NCBI GenBank assembly: GCA_947179485.1
Contig: OX359245.1
Location: 54,113,067 to 54,177,066 of the forward strand
Direction of reading: 5' to 3'
DNA length: 64,000 bases
From: Allacma fusca
Lineage: Eukaryota; Arthropoda; Collembola; Symphypleona; Sminthuridae
Within the stretch, counting starts at the first letter, position 1; every line of letters begins with the position of its first letter. The notes below the pieces were generated by a model. The model worked only from the letters and a program-made list of their open reading frames with translations. It was not told the DNA's origin and did not search any database. This document shows positions 11,671-22,895 of this stretch, in pieces. The position numbers were made by a program, and so were the translations under genes.

Positions 11671-12669
11671 TTGATTTTTATAATATCACCATATAATAAG
11701 CATAAAAGAACTATGCCACATTTTCAGACGCCTTTTGATTTACGGACCAAGGAGAATTTTATATCATCTCTTCAACGGCTTCACTCGGACCTTGCAAATG
11801 GGCGTAGTGTAAAATCCCATTTTGGTGTTCAGGAAGCATCGCAACTACTACTTTTCAAATCGTTTAATATTGTGGAAGGTTGTGTCTGTGACTACATGCA
11901 TTCGGCTCTCCTTGGTGTGGTTAGGTATTTTGTCACCGCATGGTTCGAATCAAAAAACCACCAAGAACCTTATTACATTGGAGGAAAAATCAAACTATGG
12001 AGTGTGGAGATTATGGATAATTGTTGGACCAATTTTGTTGAAAAATGTACTAGCTGAACAATACAGGAGTCATTTTGCAAACTTTTGTAATGCTTGTTTG
12101 ATTTTATTGCAAGACACTGTAACCACAGCACAGATAACAAAATCACAAATGTTACTTTAAGAATTTTCTTCTGTAATACCTGGATTGTACGGCAAGCGGT
12201 TTTTTACATTTAATTTGCACGTATCGCTTCATGCCCTTGTAGTTGTCAAGCGATGTGGACCGCTGTGGTGCTATTCAGATTTTCAATTTGAAAATGAAAA
12301 TGGTAAAATTTTGCGGCTTATCAACGGGACCAGATTAGTAGCGTCGGAACTGGCAAAGAAACTCACGGAGGAATCAGCAATGAAATAAATGGCTAAACAG
12401 ATTTTTCCTTCAAGTTCATCTATTCTAGTTAATTTGTTTACTCTATGATTAGTAACAACAAAACCTTTTTCGCAAGTGCAATGAAAATTGGAGATTTTAC
12501 TTTTGTTGGTAATTCCAGCACGTATTTGTTCTCTGATGATGAACTACAACAGCTTTTCAAAGAAAATATACATGGTGTTTGCAGTGGAAGATTTTTCAAA
12601 AAAATTATTTACAGATCAATAATGTTTGAGACCCACAAATCCGTTTGCAGGCGGTTCGCCGGGCGATAG
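11671..12669 (+). pseudogene. CACTA (EnSpm)/Tnp2-like transposase remnant, plus strand
   Basis: Several frames must be combined. 11671-12057 reads VQEASQLLLFKSFNIVEG then DYMHSALLGVVRYF, the Tnp2 core. 12046-12160 has QYRSHFANFCNACLILLQD. 12185-12388 has LYGKRFFTFNLHVSLHAL and GPLWCYSDFQFENENGK, and a last piece lies at 12445-12669. The parts are in family order but separated by frameshifts and stops, and the N-terminal third is missing. It is homologous to, but clearly diverged from, the minus-strand remnant at 16396-18003. It is a dead copy of a cut-and-paste transposon gene. Confidence 0.75.
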
Positions 12670-14167
12670 CCTCATTGAAATAGCTCAAAAATTCTACGGG
12701 ATTAAATGATTCTTAGTTATCAACACTAATTCCTTGGCAGAAGTTGTACTACTTTTGTGTAAAATTAATGCTACTGCACGGACTTCGTCAATACGTACAT
12801 ACAAAGTTGCAAGTGTATCCCCGCTACCGTCTCTAATTCGTGCTAATGGAAATATATCTTTGTCAAAATGCATTATGTATTATGGGATAGGTAATGACAT
12901 TTCCTATGTATGTAAATTGCCCAATGTTCAAGAAATGGAATAAATATTGCAATAATGACATTTTTTTACTTACATATGTATCTAATTTTAATACCCCGAG
13001 AAGAACGGGTTCTGTAAGAATACAAATCAGGGGTATAGCCATGAACAGGCCCACGCTGGTCTGGACAGGGTAGAAATTTTCGTCATGGCTATTAAATTTA
13101 ATTGCAATCTCTGGCTCATCTTTCGGTGTTATGCCTGAGGGCCAGGTTAAAAACTTTTTTATGATTGCATTCCTCGTTCAAACGTTTTCTTTTACATACC
13201 TAATAGTTTCCTTATGTTGAATGAAAATCTGCTTGTTGAATTGTTTTATTTTAGCTGCATATGTATGTATGTGCACAAAAACGTTTGCGCAAATTTGACA
13301 TAAAAGTTATAACCACTTGCCCATTTTGGTTGTATTTAGCGGCGTTCAAATATGCATAAATTATTTTGTGCTAAACTAAAGCATAATTAGGCCTAAAAAT
13401 GGTTTAGATTTTTACACGGGCAGACATACTGCAAATACTACACGCAGTACCTACGCAAAGCATAATATCTGAAATATTTAATTTTTACATTAAATATGTG
13501 TTTGTAAATATTTTGAACCATTAGCATTTGTGGCACTTTTCTTATAGGCATACCTTGGTATTACATATTGTGCTGGGACTGCTGGGGTCCGAACCAACAA
13601 TTTTACTCTGGTCCGGGCGGATCCAAAAATTTGGACCATTTGGAACGGTCTGTTCCAGTGTGGTCTCCAGTAGTCTGAGCAGAAACAGATGTAAACACAT
13701 TTAAGGGCATAATTTCATAAGTCATTGTAGTATTCAGACGCATCCGTGAATATGTTCATGAAATGGGTCCAAAATCCAGCTGAGTCCCTTTCCATAAACT
13801 GTAAATGTCTGAGGCAAGACAACAAAAATGGGTCACATGCAAGAACTAATAACACAACACGTATTTTTTGTGTGAAGCCAAATAACTTATTGTTATGCTT
13901 TTGATGACTATGGTTGCCTGCATGTTTGCTTGTCCGTCCTTAAGATCGCTGATGAACCAGTCTCATATCACGCAATTCAAATTTTACACAAGCCCTGTTG
14001 ATTTTGAAGATCAGTTGATTCGTTTGACCTCTGGAAATTAAAATATAGCTCATTTAAAATACAATATAATTCACACGGCTCCGAAATAGGCGCGGTCTGA
14101 GATACGACAGATTACAATATCGACTGGTAGGGGTGGCGTCAATAATGTTGAATAACTGCCTTTGAAC
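12670..14167. other. Gene-free stretch with GGTCC-word repeat
   Basis: No gene was seen. At 13570-13690 there is a cluster of GGTCCG, TTTGGACC and CTGGTCC words like those in the ABCG intron at 46980-47290, probably an old repeat. Confidence 0.35.
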
Positions 14168-15062
14168 TAGTACTCGGAACAGTTCAGTTCGATTCAAAAT
14201 TTGCAGTTCAGTTTGAGCAGTGAACTGAAACAAAAATTCGGTTTCGGTTCATTTCAAGTAAAAACAGTTCAGTTCAGTTCAGTTTCACCGGATGAACTGA
14301 ACTGAATCGGTGAATCAAACAGTTCAGTCGCAGTGTTTGGTAAACAAGAACAATTGCGGATGTACACACATAGAGCTCCGAATTTAGTCATTCGAGTCAA
14401 TCCCAGAAAAACCTTATTTCTTTTTCCTCTTAACCTGTTCCTAATCGCATTCACCATAGCAATCAGTGCACTGGAGAATGCACAAATTATGAAGACGTTA
14501 AAGTACTCTGGAATGGCCCTGTTTCAGAATCTACGCTTAGTAATCCATTGCTTCCTTTTAGTATTGCAGCTTTGGGCGAATTCAGTATTTACAATTTACA
14601 TTTTCCTTAGGATTCGTATCAATTTTAATTTTTTCAGCTCCGTAATCAAACCAGAATTTTAAGTAGGTGTTGAAGTTTTAAAGAAAGTAGTGCGAAATGC
14701 AACTTCTTGAGTCCCTAGCTTGGTCCAGCAACATAGCAATGTCCCATGGAATTATTAAAAGAAAAATTGCTAAATAATAAAGTAGCTAATAAACTGTTCA
14801 TTATTCGTTAAATAACCATTTATGAGAATGAAAGATAAGACTGTACGTTGGTGGAGACTGGCGACATTTCCAGCAAGGACTCCGTTTGCAAACCGTTTGA
14901 ACTGAAGTTTGAATTACATGGTTCAGTTCGATTCAAATACTGAATCGAACTGTTCAGTTCAGTTCAACAGCTGAACTGAACTCTTTTTATAATGAATCAA
15001 ACTGAACTGAACTGAACCGAATAGGAATTTTTCGGTTTTGAACTGAACTGGTCTGAGTACTA
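14168..15062. mobile_element. Non-autonomous hAT element with GTTCAG arrays (895 bp)
   Basis: The ends are inverted: TAGTACTCGGAACAGTTCAG on the left against ...CTGAACTGGTCTGAGTACTA on the right. They are flanked by an exact 8-bp target duplication CTTTGAAC (14160-14167 and 15063-15070). Both ends hold dense GTTCAG/CTGAAC words (about 14180-14330 and 14915-15050). The 600-bp middle has no transposase motif; the 109-codon frame at 14333-14662 is not recognised. Confidence 0.85.
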
Positions 15063-15164
15063 CTTTGAACCAGACCAGACCACCAGAGCGGAAGATTGAA
15101 AGTACTAGATTGCATAGAACAGGTATAGTCCCATGAGTCTATTTTGAGGGTAATAGGGTCAGGG

Positions 15165-16215
15165 CAAAGGTGTCCGCCTTTCCTATATATAGGCCTATTT
15201 GTAGGCTATTTATAGGGTGCGAGGATTTTATTAAAGAGGCTTCTAGGCAAAATAGGGTGTGTTGCAACCTCAGATTGGTTACAAAATAATGATTTTCTTC
15301 ACGGAACCCAGTCTCACTTACTGGGCGACTTTTCGAAGGACCAGCGCTGCCCTCAGCGCACGTAATTATTGTATTAACAAATTTCTCACTCTCAACTGCT
15401 CTCGTACTGAGTGGTAGCCTTTTTGCTACCCAGTGTGAATGAAATACGAAAGCTTTAGTGAAGAAATGTTTGTGAAAATATGAAAATTCTTTTATTCACA
15501 GTCGATCAATGTTCACTCATTCACACCTAAATTCGATCTAATCTTTTTCTCGTCGATTTACAATGCATCATACATCTCTTTCGCAAGTCCAATCATTCCA
15601 GTTCAATATTCTATCAATTTACAATATTCAATAACAAATATGTGCTAAAATAGCCATAACAACATCATGCAACAATTCCCATTCAAATATATGGTGAATG
15701 CATATGTGTGTTAATATAAACTAAATGTTGCTAAATTATATTCAAAACTAACACCAACATTTTCATTTAAGTATCCTAAATTCAATTAACATACATAAGG
15801 ACAACTTTTAGTAACATCTACATGGTTTGACATTATGTACTTACCCGGGTATTTAACATAACAATATCCGGGTATTTAAACGATTACATGATACGAGCAC
15901 GATACAGCTTCGCCATCTATGAGGTTCTTATTTACTAGTACTAGATATGTATTTACATGTAAATTAATGCCGTAAGCTTGCCGCTGTCTGATTCCTAAGT
16001 GAAGAGGAGAGGCGCTTCAACTTACAGTCAATGAGCGGCTCGTCACAGTATCTAGCATTGCTCCATTCATTCTCGCTTCCACAGGGTGCAAGAATATACA
16101 CTTAAAACCTAGCCTACAAAATAGGTAGGCTCAGCCGTTGTAGAATTATAGGCAAATATGTAGGCTATTGAAACATGTCATCTTCATTTAATGACATATT
16201 GAATGGACAAAATGA
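15165..16215. mobile_element. Truncated TAGGC-rich hAT-like element, split by a solo LTR
   Basis: It starts CAAAGGTGTCCGCC like the complete copy at 20305. 15165-15259 plus 16084-16215 together align to 20305-20515, including AAAATAGGTAGGCTCAGCCG. The right half and right terminus are absent. An 824-bp LTR sits between the two pieces. Confidence 0.75.
15260..16083. mobile_element. Solo LTR of a retrotransposon (824 bp)
   Basis: It begins TGTTGCAACC and ends CGCTTCCACA (TGT...ACA), flanked by an exact 5-bp duplication GGGTG (15255-15259 and 16084-16088). Removing it and one GGGTG rebuilds the alignment with the uninterrupted element at 20305. There is no internal domain, so it is the product of LTR-LTR recombination. 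Superfamily (Ty3 or BEL/Pao) is undetermined. Confidence 0.85.
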
Positions 16216-16395
16216 AAATTTAAGAATAATCCGGTACTTGCAGATTGTTTTATAGGGCAGTTCAAGCGTAAAAAATACGTGATATCTCGCCTTAGTGGAA
16301 AAATCAGAATGTTAAATGTGTACATTTCCTTCAAGAATTTCTCGCACGGAACAATATTAAAAGTCTAAAGCATTCAAAAACTAGTAATTACTTTA

Positions 16396-18003
16396 TTAAA
16401 GCGTAATTGTTAATAAAATATTGCCATATATTATAATATTCTCAATAAGTTCCTGGTAACAATGGAGCGCAATTACATTTTTGAATAACTTGAAACCCGT
16501 GGTCAGTACATGAGAATTTTCCACTATTTTATTGCTTATTTGGGCTTCAATTTTGTAGGACGCTTTGAAATACTTCAATAAAACCGCATTAACATTTTCA
16601 AAATGAACCAATGAGTAGTTCCACAGTGGCCCCCAATTTTCAGCACATTTTGTGGCATGTATTAGCAAGTGCACATTAAACAAGCAGAATGATGTTCCGT
16701 AGAGTCCTTTAACATTCTCAACAAACGTTTTTAAGGTTTCACGGATTCCAGAAATGTCATAATTATGAACGCGCATTCCCAAAGGCAAAATAACTGGCTG
16801 CACAAATTTCAGAAAATGGGCAAAATAAGCACAGGGAAGAAAAATGGCGAAATAAATGTCCAGATACACTATTCGCTTGACTTCCAGTGCTTAAGTTCAT
16901 CCAAGACTCGAATAATTCTGTCTGAAGTACATTTCATTCTCCATTTCTCAATTTGGCCGTTTAAAATTTGTAGCTTATTACCAATATAAAATGGCCTGTC
17001 TTTATATTTTGCGTCCAACCATGCATTGGTAAACGTTCGTGAAACTCCAAGTTCTATAGTATGCATATAGTGAAATACAAAACCCGAAACAATATCAAAA
17101 TGCTTCAGCAGTAAAAGAGCACTAGCGTCTTGAATTCCATTAAACGATTTTGTGGACGGATTAAGTTTTAACCGATCGCGATATAATTTCAAATCACTAA
17201 CAAATTGATCTTGAGTCCTGAGTTCGGCTGTGTGTGTTGCGTATATCCATTTTTGGGATGATTCATTTCCCCAGAATGTTTCCCCCTTTTCCAAGCACCA
17301 AAGACAACCAAAGGATCCATTGAACTGGTTGATGTCTTGAAGAGAACACCGAGCAACTGAATCTGCTGCCCGCATGGGAAAAAATGCATGACTTCTTATA
17401 CACTCATCAACATTTCGCCATTTAATACCCTCAGCAGTAACCTTGTTAAGCATTTGCACAATCGGGGGTAGAAACACACGCATACAAGGCTTATCTTTAC
17501 CAAACTACAGGGCTGCCACAAAAGTATATTTTCTTCTGAGTTTATAACTCAGCTCATTTATGGATAGAAGAAAGGGTGATATCGAAAAAATTGGAAGAGC
17601 GATAGCACGGAACCGTATCACAACTCATTGTTGCAGTGAAGTCAAATGGTAGCAAAGGCAGCTGTCGGTATTTCTTCCCGTGAAATATTTCTCGATACGA
17701 GATTTGGTCTTCATTTGAGTCTGTTGTTCTTGTTTTCAAATTTTTGAACAAATTCGAATATACCTCTTCTTGTTGCAGAATGCTTTCCATGGACTTATAT
17801 ACGTCAAATGTAATAAAAAAATTGTTTCCGGTGGACGTGTTGCATTTAGAACAAATATTTCCCTTTTCCGGCATAAAATTCTTGCAGAACTTGCAATAGT
17901 AGTGGTAGTTCAGGGACTCATATGTAATAATCAGTTCCTTCTTCAGCAGGAATTTTGAAGATGGGAAGTTGCAGCCACATATAAGAATATGTGTTTTAGA
18001 CAT
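16396..18003 (-). pseudogene. CACTA (EnSpm)/Tnp2-like transposase remnant, minus strand
   Basis: It is read from 18003 downward. The N-terminal segment (18003-17557) has CKFCKNFMPEKGNICSKC, a zinc-ribbon-like Cys set, and ends FRSSNF-like (CYRSSNFFDITLSSIHK). A frameshift near 17555 and an in-frame TAG near 17510 separate it from 17483-16869, which carries NGSFGCLWCLEKGE, QDASALLLLKHFDIVSGF and HYMHTIELGVSR. Another break near 16870 leads to 16869-16396 with GLYGTSFCLFNVHLLIHA and NWGPLWNYSLVHFENVN. The order is that of Tnp2/CACTA transposases. At least three lesions make it inactive. It is more complete than the plus-strand copy at 11671. Confidence 0.8.
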
Positions 18004-18030
18004 TGTAAGTGTAACTACACGTGTAATGTA

Positions 18031-18503
18031 ACGTTCACATTGCGCATCTGCAAGTTAAATTTTTTCGTCAGCAAGCTAGCTTGCTGAGCGAACGGTCTGC
18101 AAGTTGATTTACTTGCACGTATGGAAGTTTTGTTCACATTGGTTTTCAGCTGCAAGTGCAAGCAATTTGTCTGTTGGCAACGTCCGGTTAGTGACTTTTT
18201 CTATACGTCGTAAATTTAACACGGTGCAGAATAGAAATCGACAGAAATTTAACATTGCGCGGCATAGGAGTTGGTTGAAGAAGTTAACAAGGAACTCAAT
18301 GGGAAATGCAAGCATGTTCATCAGCTTGCAGAGGAAAGTAGAAGCGAGTTCTACTTCGCTTCTGGAAGTAAAATCGACCCTCTGCAAGTCGCATCTGCAA
18401 GTAAAATGCTTGCAGAGGCGACCAATGTGAACAGAACTTGCAGCGCTGCAAGTAAATACTTGCAGAGGCGACTTTTTGCTTGCAGAAGTGGCAATGTGAA
18501 CGG
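18031..18503. mobile_element. Short inverted-repeat element with TGCAAG arrays (473 bp)
   Basis: The left end (A)CGTTCACATTG and the right end CAATGTGAACG(G) are inverted and flanked by TA (18029-18030 and 18504-18505). TGCAAG/CTTGCA words occur many times inside. No transposase frame. The two-base TA duplication is my best reading and a longer one was not found, so the superfamily is open. It lies about 30 bp beyond the start codon of the minus-strand CACTA remnant. Confidence 0.6.
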
Positions 18504-18912
18504 TACATAAGTTGGGAACAAAACGGTGGTTCTAACTTCACGTGCATACACAATATAGGGTGTGAAGCTTATCTCAGTTTCAAAATAAAAGTACGACTCG
18601 TCGAGGAATCCAGGACGGATGCGAAATCTAACCTGTCCAGTTCACATGGTCCCAGTTTTTAATTAAAGTACTACAGATTTCAAATGTAATTTCGTAACAG
18701 GGGATTTACACAGATAATTATTCCACGAGTTGAAGAAATTAAAATTACCCATTTCCTATTTAATAGATATCTATTATAATAATACTCTCCTGCACATGTA
18801 CTGAATTGATTTTGTGAAGTGGCGTCAGAGATAGCGTCATGACTGACGTATCACTGAAATCCCAAGTATTTATTTTCAGGGTCACATCCATCAGACAGTG
18901 GTAAGCTTTTTA
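18504..18912. other. Gene-free stretch
   Basis: No coding or repeat structure was recognised between two mobile elements. Confidence 0.35.
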
Positions 18913-20142
18913 AGGGTGGCATCAGCGCCCTAGTAAAGTAGCCTTGTTCGTACGTCCATACGTCCGTGTGTCCTTCCGGACGATATCTCAAAAACTACTG
19001 GACCGATTTCAATGAAATAATTTACAGACATGCATTGTGTCCAACGTAAGCCTGACTTCGTATTTGGTTGAAATCTGTTAGATAATTTTCGAGAAACAAA
19101 TTCTTGAATTGATTTTTCTTATGGGATTTAGCATGCAAATATTCAAGCGAGGAAGGGCCCCCCTGTCAAACTTTAAAAAAAAATCAAACTTTCAGATATC
19201 CTACTGCCCGATCCCAGAGGAGATGGCACCAAGTTTGCAGTTTGTGTGAACACTATTAGTAGTGCCTAAACTTCCACCAATTTTTATATAATTCCGAAAG
19301 TCACATCGGAAGACTTTGCTTGTCAGTATCAACCATTTTTTTAATCGAGATTTAATAGCAGGTAAAAATACACTCGAACACAGGAAATGGTAGATTTAAT
19401 AAATAAAGAAGAAGAAAGAGAAGTTAGAATAAGAAAAAATATGTTTTGCAATCATTATTTTTTATGTTCAACATTTAGACTTCCTGCGGTTACAAAATTC
19501 GACAAGCGATACTGAAATTGAGTTCGGTTTTTGCTTTCATGCAAGCGAAGAAATTTAACTTCATCGGAACCAGTGACTTTATCAGAGTTTTTAGGACGGC
19601 GTCAGCCCCCTAGTAAATTAGCCTTGTCCGTATGTCCGTGTGTCCTTCCGCACGATTACTCAAACCCTTCTGGTCCGATTTCAATGAATTTGTTTATGGG
19701 TATTACTTGTGCCAAAATTAAGGCTGAGTTCGTATTTGGTTGAAATTGGCCTTATAGTTTCTGAGAAAAAAATGCTTGGAATTGTGGACTTCAAGTCAAA
19801 TGACAGTTATCTCTAAAACTAATGAATCGATTTCAATAAATTTTTTGTGAATATTGTTTATGTAAATAGTAGTGGCTATTGCCTATGTGGTTGAAATCGG
19901 CCAGGTAGCTTCATCGGAAAAAAATCAGAAATTTCGAACTTCAAGTCAAATTTCAGCTATCTCTAAAACTACTGAATCGATTTCAGTGAAATGTTTTGTG
20001 AATATTGCTTATGTAAATTTTAATGGTTATTGTCAATGTTCATAGTTAAAATCGGTCCGCCTGTTTTTTCGAAACAAATTCTGAAATTTCGAAAAAAACT
20101 CAAAATTTATCATACTTCGACGGCGGTAGCTGACGCCACCCT
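18913..20142. mobile_element. Inverted-repeat element with internal duplications (1.23 kb)
   Basis: The left end AGGGTGGCATCAGC matches the inverse of the right end GCTGACGCCACCCT. The left block (CAGCGCCCTAGTAAAGTAGCC, then GTCCGTGTGTCCTTCCG and a CGATTTCAATGAA word) is repeated internally at about 19590-19700. A CTCTAAAACTA...CGATTTCA unit recurs at about 19810 and 19965. There is no long frame. The target duplication is unresolved. Confidence 0.6.
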
Positions 20143-20304
20143 ACACTAAGCCTCAAATTATCGCGTAGCGATGATTTTTTTTAATGTCACAACTGGTTGT
20201 GGCAGTTAAGAAATATAAAGAAGTTCCGTTATTAAAATAGTGAAACATCTACGGATGCAAATATTTACTGTAAATATATCAAGATACATTTTAATACTAC
20301 GGAT

Positions 20305-21264
20305 CAAAGGTGTCCGCCTATCCTATATGTAGGCATACTTGTAGACTATTTATAGGGTGCAAGGAATTTTTCGAACAGGCTTGTAGGCAAAATAGGGTGC
20401 AGGAATCTAACCGAAAATCTATCGTATAAAATAGGTAGGCTCAGCCGTCTTAGAATGATAGGTATATTTATAGGCTACTGAAGCATGTCATGTTCATTTA
20501 ATTGCATTTAACACTTGTAAAATTAAAGAACAATCTTTGGCTGGTATTATGCTATATATGTATATGATTATGGTACATATCAGGGGTCAATAATTGTTCG
20601 TACATTTATTTGAGTATTATTATTTGTATATTTTATTTGAGCTGAAAATCTATCTATTTAGTGTTCTAATTTTTTGCTAAAAAGGAGACTCAACCATTTG
20701 AGTGGAAATTCGAGTTTGAGGACAGTTCAAATTTAGGAGGGGTTTTACTATGAGATATGTGGCCAGCCAGTAAACACATTCACAAATGTCTTCTTTAGCT
20801 GACTAAGGAAAATGTTTCTTATGGTATTCAGTTTGTGAATTCTTAAGTGCCACATACCCAATGACAAATGTTGTAAAACTTGGACACTATTTCTGGGACA
20901 ATTGTTCTGCCCTCTCTTGATCTTTGGCCAAAGTTATTAAACTCAAACTGTACTTCATTCCGATCCCATACACCCGGAACGTGAGGAAGGGTTTCTAATT
21001 ATTTGAGAACCGTAGAATGCTTTTAAGTAGTGTGTGGGCAGTGAAAGGCATACTGTATAAGATGCAGAAAGGGTGTAGAATAAATTGAGCTATTTTAACA
21101 AAACATGTAGGTTTATAAATAGTAGGCTAGGCCCTCCCCATATTGGAAGATTGTAGGATAGGTTGATCAATTCGGCCCATAAAATGTAGACATATTTGTA
21201 GGCTCGGTCCAGATTTTAAATGTAGGAAAGATATAAACTGGGCTGAGTCATTTGGACATCTTTG
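20305..21264. mobile_element. Non-autonomous hAT-like element with TAGGC arrays (960 bp), complete copy
   Basis: The ends are CAAAGGTGTCC and GGACATCTTTG (inverse CAAAGATGTCC). The flanks CTACGGAT (20297-20304) and CTACGAAG (21265-21272) agree at 6 of 8 positions, so they look like an eroded 8-bp duplication. GTAGGC/TAGG words are dense in the left and right thirds. The second copy is at 15165. Confidence 0.7.
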
Positions 21265-22663
21265 CTACGAAGCTCTATAAGAAACCATACTGCCACTATT
21301 ACTGACTAAGACTTGACCTGCAAAATCTGCAATAAAGGTTACACTCAGAATTTTATCATTAATGATACTGTGCAAGTGTCTGCCCGTTATCTACTATAAG
21401 TACATCCACAAATACATCCTTCAATTTTGCGTAATTACCTTTCTCACTTTTGCTCCTGAAGATGAACTTCCTCAAACTTGCTCCCTGATTTTACATGACA
21501 AGGCGAATATGAAATGCAAAGACCCTGAAGAAAAATAAATGAGATAATTACCTCCCTGACTTGGCTGCAAATTATTTCAAATCGGAAAATCGCATTGAAA
21601 AGTAATTTTTCAATTTATGCTTCTACTCGCATGTATTAAAATCCATGGGAAAAATTAATCGTGAATGGATACATTGGATTATTTGAGCATGATGTACATA
21701 CATGATCGTCATCGTCAGTCAATGTTTACAGGTTTTCAATTGAAAACCTTTGAGAATTTATAAATACTCATTGACATCATAACCAGCCTCGAGCATTGCA
21801 CGTGGAGGAAATCAATTTTAATTATACGTTATTCTTGAGTAAGACTCAATACACAGAGATTTAAACTTTGTTTAAGGAAACCTTTGAGCATAAAACTAGA
21901 AATGTAGTTTACTTCATTGTGCGGTAAGAAAATTAGTTTTTTAAGACAGTTCAACATCCATGACGTTTTCCCTGACGTGATTCCAACTTTTCCTTCCTAA
22001 TACTTTTAAAATCGTCAGACAGTATTACACGTAAGAATTATTAAAACCAGGATTTCCGGTGCTAATATAATTTACATCTTCCCGTCTTTCCACAAAAATC
22101 CGACCCCTGCATAATTCGATAAGGTAAATTTAGGACCATACCCATAATGAACCAATTGAAATGAACAACAATAGTGTTGAATAAAATGGTTGAATAATAG
22201 AAATGTAAGGACGGATCCCAGACCAATGACATTCCAGATCATCCAAGAACTACAATGTTTACTTTTTTATGGTACCCCAGCACCCTTATAACACCTAGAG
22301 GTTATGATTATGAAGAAATTAAAATCAGATGAGTCGGGAAACCGTTCCAGGTGTCGATTTCCCCAACTTTTAATTACGATTTTCTCCAACCCTGTTTCCT
22401 ATATGTTCTGACGGATCGTGTAAACAAGTCTCAATCCAGGAACCGGATTGGTAGCTCACAATCAGTGAGAAGGGTAAACGAATTCGTATTTCTATTTTCT
22501 ATTCCCCATGTTGAAGCGTGTCAAGATTCCCAATCGTCTTAATTCACATCCAAGAGATACTCTCAACGAAAATTTATTCCTGGTTTAAAAATCCTAAAGT
22601 TGGTATGGGAAAAATTAAAGTAAATAATAATCAGCTCTAGGTCACATCCAGCTTCCTGAAAAT
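21265..22663. other. Gene-free stretch
   Basis: AT-rich with no recognised gene, RNA or structured repeat. Confidence 0.4.
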
Positions 22664-22895
22664 CTTAAAATCAAGTTTCGTTAAATTATTTATTCTGGTT
22701 CAAGAAGAATGTTAAAATTGATTAAAATCAAGTACGTTAATAATAATTTATTCTGGTTCAAGAAAAATATTAAAATTGATTAAAATCAAGTACGTTTATA
22801 ATTTATTCTGGTTCTAGAAAAAAATGTTAAAATTGATTAAAATCAAGTTTCGTTATTAATTTATTCTGGTTCTAGAAAAATGTCAAAATTGATTG
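22664..22895. repeat. Minisatellite, ~4 units of about 60 bp
   Basis: The units share TTTATTCTGGTTC(A/T)AGAA, AAAATTGATTAAAATCAAG and a (TT)CGTTA/ACGTT spacer. Units differ by small indels. Confidence 0.8.

Noticed and set aside
22664..22895. Regular repeats resembling a CRISPR array
   Set aside because: The units are adjacent and imperfect with no unique spacers, in a eukaryotic sequence. It is a minisatellite.
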